In this document: piece after piece, positions 1-7,356 of the stretch
Numbering within the stretch: position 1 is the stretch's first letter
Layout of the letters: every line of letters begins with the position of its first letter
Assembly (NCBI GenBank): GCA_022984795.1
Contig: JALIHJ010000024.1
Location: forward strand, 62,001-126,000
DNA: 64,000 nucleotides
Reading direction: 5' to 3'
Source: Fabrea salina
Taxonomy: Eukaryota > Ciliophora > Heterotrichea > Heterotrichida > Fabreidae
Position numbers and translations under genes: made by a program
The notes under the pieces: generated by a model
Told to the model about the DNA's origin: nothing
The model's input: only the letters and a program-made list of their open reading frames with translations
Database searches by the model: none

Positions 1-1
1 A

Positions 2-2548
2 GAACAAGCAGACATCAACGAAACCCTTGCTGACGAAAACGAAATCCTAGTAGTCCAGCAGAAGAGTCTTTTAAAGCTTCTTATAACAAAGGACAAACAA
101 CTACAAAAAATTGCGGCTTATGGGTGTTCTATGAACACCACAACTTCTTGCACACAAGAAGCCATTAACTACCCAACTGTTTTTTCAGGACTTGAAAAGG
201 TCGAAAGGTTCTTTACAGGGAGACTCAGAACTTGCTTTAGGAAAATCGAAAAAACCAAGTGGGAAAGCATTTGCAAAAGAACCCAAACAACTTGGAGTCT
301 CAAAGTGATGTGTGGTGTTTTCAAGGACTTAGAGTTCAGAGTCTTGAAAAATGCTTTTTGGAATTTTAAAAACAACTTGAAAAGTGACTTTAACTTGCCT
401 AAGCTGATAGGAAGAATATTTAAAAGTCGAGTGCAAGCTGGTTTCAACAAACTTGGGTTTTATCACCTAAGCATGAAGCTAGACTCTTCAAGGAACAAAA
501 ACTTAGCAAGTAAACTTCCTTTTTTGATGCTAGCTTACGTGCAAAGAGTATGGGAACTAAGAGTTAACTTAACTAAGTGGAAGTCACAAACTAAAGCCAG
601 AAAAAGCGGAAGGATCCTGTCAAGGGTTTTAAGTGAGAAGTTTTTAAAGTTCCAAGGCGCTGGCTTTTTGCAGATCAAAAACTTCTTAATTGAAAAAAAC
701 AGAAAAAAACTAAAAGAAGACCATACCAAAGAACTCATGAGACTGTCTGCCTTTTCAAAGAAGTTTATTTGTGTAAACGCAGTTGTGTGTGCTTGCAAGA
801 AACTAGACACTATGCAGGTCCAAAAGTACTTTTGGAAGTGGAAAGGAAACAACAAACAGCTAGGAGTATTTATCCTTTCGAAGGTGCTCAGTAACTACTT
901 TGCAAGAGGAGTTAAGCCTTTTTTCCGCAACCAACCCACCAATACATTGCTGGCTTACTTACTTAGACAGAAGTCTCTGGACATTCTAAAGTTTTGCTTC
1001 TTTAAACTGCAGAACTCTCCTCAAGAAGCTCCACAAGAAATGAACCAGTTAGAAGACCAACTAATCACAATAAGTGAACAAAAGAAAGACTTAGAAACCT
1101 ACGTTTACAGCATTGAAAAAGAAAAAGGAGACTTAACTCAGCTACTGAACAAAAAGGAACAGGAGTGCAAACAGTTATCCGAAAAAATATCTAAACACTT
1201 AGACCAACTCGAAGTTTACCAAACCAAAACACAGGAAGAAAAAGACTCACTTAATACTGAAAACGGTTCACTTAAGTCTAAACTTGAGTACTCAGAAACT
1301 CAAATTGAGTCCCTAGACCAAGAAGTTAATTCTTTGCAAAGCAAAATTTCCCAACTTGAAGATGAAAAGCGCATGGCTGACCTTAAAATTTCCAAACTCG
1401 AAAGTTCCTTTAAAAAAGTCCAGGAGTCCTACGCACATGTTATGAACGAAAAAAGTAAAGTCCAAGCCAACGAGTTAGAGCACAAAAAACAACTGATATC
1501 CCTAACTAACACAATAGACTCCTTAGCTGAAGACAAAGACAACCTTATTGAAAAGCTCACTCAGGCCAGCAATGACCTTTCTGACCTAAGGGACCAACTC
1601 ACTTTCCAACAACAACAGAACAAAAAACTCTCTTCAGAACTAGAGTACTACTTCGAACGCGAAAAACAACTCCAACAAACTATACAGGAACTAGAAGAAA
1701 ACTTAGAAGAAGAAAGCGAACTCCAAAGGTCCAACTTGTTCCAAAAAGACAACGAAATAAAACAACTCAAAGAACAAAACCAGTCCTACAAAGAACAAGT
1801 TGACCAACTCAAAAAAGAAGTTGAAAAAAAGACTCAGAACTCAGACAAAGAAAGAGTCAAAAAACTCATGAGAGAAAACGCTCAGTTATCAGCTAAGCTC
1901 GAAGAGTTCCAAAAACAGGCTTTTCAAGGAAAGTCCACTAGTTCCCAACTAAGTTCCCAAGTACTTAAACTAAACAAAGAAATCGCTGACTTAAAAATTG
2001 AGGTTAAAAACTCCAAACACTACATTTCGCAAACCCAACACGAAAACTCCAACCTAAAGCAAGAACTTGAAAACGCCCAGCACAGCATTAAAAAGATCCA
2101 AACTGAAAGAGATAGACTCTTAGACAGTTTGCAAACTGTAAAAGAGCAAGGAGAGTCCAAAGCACAAACCAAAATCAACAACTTAAGAGACTACTGCACG
2201 CAGCTTGAAAACCAAATAACTTACCTAAAGTCTGAAGTCAGCAAAAAGAACAACCAGTACAACGAAACTGAAACTCTTAAACTTGAAAAGAAAGAACTAG
2301 AAAACCGCTTAAGTGAACTGCAAGAAGAAGTTGAGGCTTGCAGAGATGAAGCTTTTAAGTCAAGAGAGGAAGTAGCTAAGGTCTGCACTGAAATTGAAAA
2401 CTACGCTAACATTCTAGAAGCTATGGAAGAAAAGATCTTAGAAACTGAAGAAAGAGCTAAAAAGGCCGAACAAGCTAGAGAACAAGCTGAGTCTGAAATC
2501 AAAGCTGTAAGGCAGCGGTACATCAACTATATTGCAGAATCAGGTTAA
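2..2548 (+). CDS. Large coiled-coil protein, 5' end outside the window
   Basis: The frame is open from base 2 to the TAA at 2546-2548, and the ATG at 131 is only an internal methionine, so the gene starts left of the window. About 848 residues are visible. Residues ~45-340 are basic and built of loosely repeated aromatic units (for example AFWNFKNN, YFWKWKGN) separated by 30-60 residues, as in centrin-binding or ciliate cytoskeletal repeat proteins. From ~345 to the end it is almost continuous coiled coil rich in E, K, Q and L. A structural or centrosomal role is inferred. No enzymatic motif is seen and no family is certain. Confidence 0.85.
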   Translation, partial: EQADINETLADENEILVVQQKSLLKLLITKDKQLQKIAAYGCSMNTTTSCTQEAINYPTVFSGLEKVERFFTGRLRTCFRKIEKTKWESICKRTQTTWSLKVMCGVFKDLEFRVLKNAFWNFKNNLKSDFNLPKLIGRIFKSRVQAGFNKLGFYHLSMKLDSSRNKNLASKLPFLMLAYVQRVWELRVNLTKWKSQTKARKSGRILSRVLSEKFLKFQGAGFLQIKNFLIEKNRKKLKEDHTKELMRLSAFSKKFICVNAVVCACKKLDTMQVQKYFWKWKGNNKQLGVFILSKVLSNYFARGVKPFFRNQPTNTLLAYLLRQKSLDILKFCFFKLQNSPQEAPQEMNQLEDQLITISEQKKDLETYVYSIEKEKGDLTQLLNKKEQECKQLSEKISKHLDQLEVYQTKTQEEKDSLNTENGSLKSKLEYSETQIESLDQEVNSLQSKISQLEDEKRMADLKISKLESSFKKVQESYAHVMNEKSKVQANELEHKKQLISLTNTIDSLAEDKDNLIEKLTQASNDLSDLRDQLTFQQQQNKKLSSELEYYFEREKQLQQTIQELEENLEEESELQRSNLFQKDNEIKQLKEQNQSYKEQVDQLKKEVEKKTQNSDKERVKKLMRENAQLSAKLEEFQKQAFQGKSTSSQLSSQVLKLNKEIADLKIEVKNSKHYISQTQHENSNLKQELENAQHSIKKIQTERDRLLDSLQTVKEQGESKAQTKINNLRDYCTQLENQITYLKSEVSKKNNQYNETETLKLEKKELENRLSELQEEVEACRDEAFKSREEVAKVCTEIENYANILEAMEEKILETEERAKKAEQAREQAESEIKAVRQRYINYIAESG

Positions 2549-2581
2549 ATTTACTAAACTCTTAATAGTATTCATAATTAA

Positions 2582-3310
2582 ATGGCTGACTTGAACTGGA
2601 TAGTTGATTCACTTACCTGGGAAGACTTAAAGCAGAGGCTTCAGGACCCCCAAAATGTGGAGGAAGTTAAGAAGTTTCTAAGCGGAGAACCTTTTAACTA
2701 CATTGAAGGGATCCAATTCCAAATGCTGCCTTCTGAGTTAGCCAGTCAAGCCCTTGACTTGACAGCTGAAATCCATACTCAAAAAATCCCAATCAACAGG
2801 TTCCTGAATGTTACAAAAGAGCAGTTCCTTATGCAGCCCATTGACAAAACCGACTTTATGACTAAATCCTTTATAATAAAGGTTGGTGAAGAAATTATTG
2901 GAGCCTTCATAACTTGTGACAAAGAAACAATAGAACTTCCAAAACCACAAACTGAAGAAGAAACCCAGCTTTTCATGAAGGTAAAGCCTGTGTGGAAGTT
3001 CATCGAAACTTGCAAAGTAGAACTCAAAGGAAGAGTCCTTTATGGGTACTTTGACGCTGTGAAGGAAGAGTACTCCAGAAGAGGCTTAGGACGCATTGGA
3101 AATGGAATTAGAGTTGCACTAGGTTACTACTTGGGCTATGATTACATTGCTAGGCTTGCTAATAACTCTTCCTCTGCTAAGTGTGCATCTGCTTATATGG
3201 AAACTTACCCGCCAGTTCAGTTCTCAAGCTTTGAGATAAACGGACAAAAGCCCTTTGAAGAACTGGACGACACTGCTTGTTTCCAGGTGACAAACCTTAG
3301 ATCCGAGTAA
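2582..3310 (+). CDS. GNAT-like N-acetyltransferase family protein
   Basis: This is a 242-residue protein starting 33 nt after the previous stop, with the usual AATTAAATGG start context. Residues ~164-175 read YSRRGLGRIGNG. This fits the R/Q-x-x-G-x-G/A pyrophosphate-binding turn of GNAT motif A, and it is followed by a helix and then GYDYIARLANN, where GNATs have their next strand. The strands before it (FIIKVGEEIIGAFITC) also fit the fold. The substrate cannot be told. Distant GNAT membership is inferred from this motif only. Confidence 0.6.
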   Translation: MADLNWIVDSLTWEDLKQRLQDPQNVEEVKKFLSGEPFNYIEGIQFQMLPSELASQALDLTAEIHTQKIPINRFLNVTKEQFLMQPIDKTDFMTKSFIIKVGEEIIGAFITCDKETIELPKPQTEEETQLFMKVKPVWKFIETCKVELKGRVLYGYFDAVKEEYSRRGLGRIGNGIRVALGYYLGYDYIARLANNSSSAKCASAYMETYPPVQFSSFEINGQKPFEELDDTACFQVTNLRSE

Positions 3311-3324
3311 CTACTTAAGATTAG

Positions 3325-3981
3325 TTAAAAAGGCTTTGGCTCTCTTGAATCTAGGTACTCTTTTAAGGCTCCTGAAGAGTTGATAAAGTTTTGAACAAAC
3401 CTTTTCAAAGAAGGAACTTTGTCCAGATAACTCCCGAAGCTTGACTTTCTAGAGTCCACAACGTAAAAGTCGTGAAGAAACTGAAAAACTACTAAGTCTA
3501 CCATAGAAGTTTTGTTCCCCACAAAGTGATTTTCACTTTTGTTTTCTTTAAGACGCTTTTCAATGATCCTCAGAGCAGGGAGCAACTTTTCTTCGTAGTA
3601 GTTTTTGATTTCTTGGGTTTTGTTTTCGAAAATAAGGGGTCCTATAGGTTCGAAAAGATCAGAAATAAAGTCACAAAGAGACTCTACTTTCCATATTTGC
3701 ATTCTATCTTTGGGATAAAGGTTCTTCTTCATGCAGATGTACCTTAGTATGGCTCGTGTAGTGACTAGTTTCATGTTGTCTATTTCCAGACAAGGCACTT
3801 TGCCAAACTCATATGGAGTTTTATCATGAGCCGGCCATTGATCAAGACGAATTCTATCGTCGATGAAAGCAATTCCTGCATACTTAAGTGCCATTCGAAT
3901 CACCTCTCCCCTTGCGTACAGATCAAAGTAGTGAAGAGTCACATTCTTAGGTTGCTCAGCTTTGGAACCCCCACAGCCCAT
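3325..3981 (-). CDS. Glutathione S-transferase with N-terminal acylation motif
   Basis: A 218-residue cytosolic-type GST. The thioredoxin-like domain carries Tyr18 in LHYFDLYARGE, the expected catalytic Tyr of sigma/alpha/mu-type enzymes. The cis-proline motif KVPCLEI is at ~61-67 and TTRAILRYI replaces the usual QSRAI glutathione-binding turn. A helical C-terminal domain follows. The protein starts MGCGGSK, matching the MGxxxS N-myristoylation signal with a Cys at position 3 for palmitoylation, so it is probably tethered to a membrane rather than soluble. It is convergent with the GNAT-like gene (14 nt between stops) and divergent from the acid phosphatase. Confidence 0.9.
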   Translation of the reverse strand: MGCGGSKAEQPKNVTLHYFDLYARGEVIRMALKYAGIAFIDDRIRLDQWPAHDKTPYEFGKVPCLEIDNMKLVTTRAILRYICMKKNLYPKDRMQIWKVESLCDFISDLFEPIGPLIFENKTQEIKNYYEEKLLPALRIIEKRLKENKSENHFVGNKTSMVDLVVFQFLHDFYVVDSRKSSFGSYLDKVPSLKRFVQNFINSSGALKEYLDSREPKPF

Positions 3982-4019
3982 TTATTTATAAAGGCCATTA
4001 ATTTAAATATACTCTTGGA

Positions 4020-5087
4020 ATGAATTCACTGAAAATGGTGCTTTATGCTTTATTATGTTACATAGCCGCTTCTGAAGTAGTTTTTCTAGCCCAAATCAGC
4101 AGACATGGAGCAAGGTCTCCTAAACAAGTGTTTGAATTTAATAAATCGGTATGGCCAAAAGACTCTTTAAAGTCACTTACAGCTTTAGGACTCAAGCAGC
4201 ACTACGAACTAGGAAGCAAGCTGGCACACAAATACAACTTAACTCTTTCAGAGGTGTCAATTCTGTCTTCAAACACTTCCAGGACTTATGCAAGTGCCTG
4301 GGCGCAAGCACTGGGATTTGTGCTGGACTCTAATCCTTTTACCCACTTAAACAACACCTACACTGTCTCAGGAACCACCCAGAACTCCCTTAAAACAACT
4401 TTAGGACTAGAAGTGCCTCTCCTTCCAGTTTACTCTGAACCCAAGGGCAAAGAGTTTATTCTGCATAACTACAAGTCTGAAATGTGCGCCAAAATCTCCC
4501 AAATCAAACAACAAATACGGAGTTCGCAAGCATTCCTTTCTAAAGAAGCAGAACAAAAAGAGTTTCTTAAAAGAATTTCCTTGAAGACAGGGGAAAACCT
4601 AAGTTCTATCAGAAAAGCTTGCCAGTACCATGGGTCTTTGTACTCACACTTAGCCCACAACTTCAGCATTCCTCTGTCAACTTCTGATTACGATTCACTT
4701 GCAAGCCTCCACGCTTGGACTATGCACTACTTTCCTTTTTCGGATGAATTAGTTCTTAAGGTTTCTTGTGCTCACTTGTTCAGGGATATACTGAAGCACC
4801 TGGACTACTCTTTGTCTGGTGGAAGAATTAAGCTTAGAAGTTATGTAGGTCACGACAACACCTTGATTGCAATGTCAAAGTGTCTTAAGTCAGAAATAAC
4901 GGAACAACCCCCTTACTCTGCTAACTTTTTATTCGAAGTTTACAGAAACCACACATTGAAGGTTTACTACCAAAACAAAGAACTCAGACTCCCCTACTGC
5001 CACTGGCCATGTTTAGTTTCTGACATTAAAAGGCATTTTTCAAACTTTAAATATCAGCCTAGAATTTGCTCAGAAGCAGCAATTTGA
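4020..5087 (+). CDS. Secreted/lysosomal histidine acid phosphatase
   Basis: A 355-residue histidine phosphatase of clade 2. Residues 1-18 form a hydrophobic signal peptide. The catalytic motif SRHGARSP lies at 27-34 with nucleophile His29, and the proton donor pair GHDNTL has His278-Asp279. Several N-glycosylation sequons (NLT, NTS, NNT) support passage through the secretory route. The length matches prostatic/lysosomal acid phosphatases. The gene ends with TGA, one of three genes here that do. Expected to hydrolyse phosphomonoesters in food vacuoles, lysosomes or outside the cell. Confidence 0.93.
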   Translation: MNSLKMVLYALLCYIAASEVVFLAQISRHGARSPKQVFEFNKSVWPKDSLKSLTALGLKQHYELGSKLAHKYNLTLSEVSILSSNTSRTYASAWAQALGFVLDSNPFTHLNNTYTVSGTTQNSLKTTLGLEVPLLPVYSEPKGKEFILHNYKSEMCAKISQIKQQIRSSQAFLSKEAEQKEFLKRISLKTGENLSSIRKACQYHGSLYSHLAHNFSIPLSTSDYDSLASLHAWTMHYFPFSDELVLKVSCAHLFRDILKHLDYSLSGGRIKLRSYVGHDNTLIAMSKCLKSEITEQPPYSANFLFEVYRNHTLKVYYQNKELRLPYCHWPCLVSDIKRHFSNFKYQPRICSEAAI

Positions 5088-5130
5088 AGAAAGTCTAGAG
5101 ATAATACACCTAGTTAAATTAACTTGCTTC

Positions 5131-5631
5131 TTAGTGGAAGTCTGCCATTTCAGCTTTGTCAACCTTTTTGACTAACTGAATTCTGGGAAGCTCAAGTCTT
5201 ATTTCATTAGGAGTGCTTTTGGAGCTCAAGTCTTCGCTTTTTCTTTTAGGAGTGATTTTTTCGTACCTTTCAAGTTTAGGTGCTTTGTTCACTATAAGTG
5301 ACTTGTTAAGAGTTCTTAAGTTAGCAGATTGTTGGTTACCCAGTTTGATAGCACTTACAATTTTACATTTGGATCTGAAGTTTCTGATTTTTTCCAAGTT
5401 GGAAGGTTTGCATTCAGAAAGGTTCCTTTTTCTGGGGGAGCTTTTAATCAGCGGAAGTGCTTCTCTGGAGGAGTAATCTTCGGACTTGCGGTCAGTTCTA
5501 TGTATGCAGTGCTTGTTAAGTGCAGCTTCCAGTATGTCTTTTGGTTTCTTAGCTGAAAGTTTGTAGTTGGGGAAAAGAGAGTGCTTTGAAACTCTTCTGA
5601 GTTCCCACAGTCTATACTTAGTTGCCTTCAT
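5131..5631 (-). CDS. Unknown basic protein, 166 aa
   Basis: A basic, low-complexity protein of 166 residues rich in K, R and S, with no recognised domain, signal peptide or membrane segment. It lies 19 nt downstream of the next minus-strand gene and converges on the acid phosphatase. The frame is whole, with a start in AT-rich context, and it fills a space that would otherwise be empty in a genome with almost none. It is therefore probably a real gene, but no function can be proposed. Confidence 0.6.
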   Translation of the reverse strand: MKATKYRLWELRRVSKHSLFPNYKLSAKKPKDILEAALNKHCIHRTDRKSEDYSSREALPLIKSSPRKRNLSECKPSNLEKIRNFRSKCKIVSAIKLGNQQSANLRTLNKSLIVNKAPKLERYEKITPKRKSEDLSSKSTPNEIRLELPRIQLVKKVDKAEMADFH

Positions 5632-5650
5632 TTTCAGATTACCATATAAA

Positions 5651-6196
5651 CTAGTTAATTTGCTTAACGGGAGAAATACTTCTTGAATTTCCTATAGATA
5701 CAATCAAGGAATCCACAGACGAGTCGTCTTTAGGAGACTTCTGCAGGTGGTCTTTTCTGTCATCAAAACGACTTAAACTTATGGCTTCCTCAATAGAGAT
5801 TTCGGGTTTAGTAGTGACTTCGTCCTCAAGCCTCCTCAAGTTCAGCTTAGTGGACGCAATCTGGCTGATGCAGCGTTCTCTTGTTTGTAGTTGGATATTT
5901 TCTAACTGATTACTAAGAGTTCTGATGTGGAAAATTTTTGCGGAGTCTTGTGCAAAGGAGTCATAGCAAGTCATCTCGGTGTGGTTGGGCTCAGTTACTT
6001 GCACAGGCGAAGTTTTAGAAGAAGTAGGGGCCCTGAACTTGGCTTTCCTGCCTAAATCTACTGAAAGGTCTGGAGTTTGGTTTTTGTCGCTAGAGTCTAA
6101 GTCAGTAATGATTTCTGCAAGGGCTTCTTGTTCTGAGTTCAGTTTGGCTCCGCAGTCCATACACAGGAACTTTTCCTTAGTTAATTTCAGACCCAT
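5651..6196 (-). CDS. Unknown protein, 181 aa, possible N-myristoylation
   Basis: 181 residues starting MGLKLTKEK, which fits MGxxxT for N-myristoylation weakly. It is followed by one CMDCG pair at ~12-16 that alone is too little for a zinc finger. The rest is hydrophilic and probably disordered (SSKTSPVQVTEPN, SRSISPVKQ). It is tandem with the 166-residue gene. No family was recognised. Confidence 0.6.
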   Translation of the reverse strand: MGLKLTKEKFLCMDCGAKLNSEQEALAEIITDLDSSDKNQTPDLSVDLGRKAKFRAPTSSKTSPVQVTEPNHTEMTCYDSFAQDSAKIFHIRTLSNQLENIQLQTRERCISQIASTKLNLRRLEDEVTTKPEISIEEAISLSRFDDRKDHLQKSPKDDSSVDSLIVSIGNSRSISPVKQIN

Positions 6197-6234
6197 GATG
6201 AATAACTTTTAAATTTAAATTAGTATGAATTCTC

Positions 6235-7290
6235 TCAGATGTATTTTTTGGAGTTTCTAGATGCTTTTTGGAGTATTTTTTTAAGTTTGATTCTTTTCTT
6301 GCCCAAGTCAAGACTTGTAAGTGACAGTTGTCTTCTCACTAAACTATTGTTGAGTTTTTTGTTGGCAACTGGGCTTGCCATTGAATAACTTTTTGCGTTT
6401 AGCTTTGGCAAAGTTGCTGCACTGCAGTTAATTCTTTTCTTTTCCCGAGTTTTAAGCATTTCTTTCAGTAAGTCAACTGAACTGCTTTTTAGGAGCTTTT
6501 CGAAGAGTTGGTTTCTCATAGAAAACACTTTAAGTAATTTGGAAGTAACCACTAGAGTGTATTTACAAGGTTGGCTGTACAAGGCAGTCTCTTCACACAG
6601 AAGACTTCCTTTTTCTAGGTATGAAACAACTCTTTTCCCAAAAAGGTCTTCTTGAACCACTTTGCAGCTTCCTTCTGCTATTGCTAAAACGCTTTCTGAG
6701 AATTCGCCTTGCCTTGAAACTGTGTCACCTTTGTGGTAATACCTGAGTCTCAGAGAATAGGCAATTCTTTGCAAGTGGGTTTTTGAGTATATTGCTGCGT
6801 CAGGAATATAAACGCTTAAAAAATCCTGCTTTTCGCGCAGCACAGCTAGAAACTCTTCCATTATGTACTCTTTGAAAGTTCGAGAATCTAAAGAAAGCAC
6901 AAAAGCTTTTTTGATAACCTTACAGGATAGTATGTGGGGCTTATTTTTGTACACAGCACGTTCGCCTAGAACCCTTCCTTCCCCCATAAGGGCTTCGTAT
7001 GCTTGTTTGTCGTCACTATAAGAGTCGTAAAGACCTAAAGTTCCTGAAAGAACAATAAAAACATTACTGGCAGTCTCTCCTTTCCTAAACAGGAAATTTC
7101 CTCTTAAGATTTCTCGGAACTTCAGCCTTGAAGCTAAAAGTATTTTTTGGTTCCAAGTTAGTTTTTTCATGCTGTCTCTAAGATCGTCGAAGTGACTTAA
7201 GTACTTTAGAACATACTCAAGGTCGTTTGTGGACTTATGAGGCTTCTCGAACACACGAGACAGCATTTCTAATGGCTTGTTTTTGTTCAT
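6235..7290 (-). CDS. Protein with two cyclic-nucleotide-binding folds
   Basis: 351 residues with two tandem cNMP-binding (CAP/PKA-R) beta-barrel domains at ~56-170 and ~175-285. The first has FRKGETASNVFIVLSGTLGL and GEGRVLGERAVY; the second has YHKGDTVSRQGEFSESVLAIAEGS. The phosphate-binding cassette is degenerate: the first keeps GE but lacks the conserved Arg before the final A/T, and the second reads CEETALYSQPCKYTLV. Binding of cAMP or cGMP is therefore doubtful for both. No kinase, channel or PKA inhibitor sequence is present. Residues 285-351 are basic. It is divergent from eIF3a (66 nt). Confidence 0.85.
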   Translation of the reverse strand: MNKNKPLEMLSRVFEKPHKSTNDLEYVLKYLSHFDDLRDSMKKLTWNQKILLASRLKFREILRGNFLFRKGETASNVFIVLSGTLGLYDSYSDDKQAYEALMGEGRVLGERAVYKNKPHILSCKVIKKAFVLSLDSRTFKEYIMEEFLAVLREKQDFLSVYIPDAAIYSKTHLQRIAYSLRLRYYHKGDTVSRQGEFSESVLAIAEGSCKVVQEDLFGKRVVSYLEKGSLLCEETALYSQPCKYTLVVTSKLLKVFSMRNQLFEKLLKSSSVDLLKEMLKTREKKRINCSAATLPKLNAKSYSMASPVANKKLNNSLVRRQLSLTSLDLGKKRIKLKKILQKASRNSKKYI

Positions 7291-7356
7291 TTATAATGCT
7301 CCTAACAGACTGCAACGGGAACTAGCTTACGGGCAGCTTAGGGTCATAAATTAAAG
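7291..7356. promoter_or_regulatory. Divergent intergenic region, cNMP-fold gene / eIF3a
   Basis: 66 bp, among the longest gaps in the window. It holds the start regions of both genes, is not especially AT-rich in the middle (AACGGGAACTAGCTTACGGG), and ends ATAAATTAAAG before the eIF3a ATG. Specific elements cannot be identified. Confidence 0.3.

Noticed and set aside
131-2548. ATG at 131 as the true start of the first gene
   Set aside because: The frame stays open to base 2 with the same codon style, and there is no AT-rich gap before 131 as seen before other starts.
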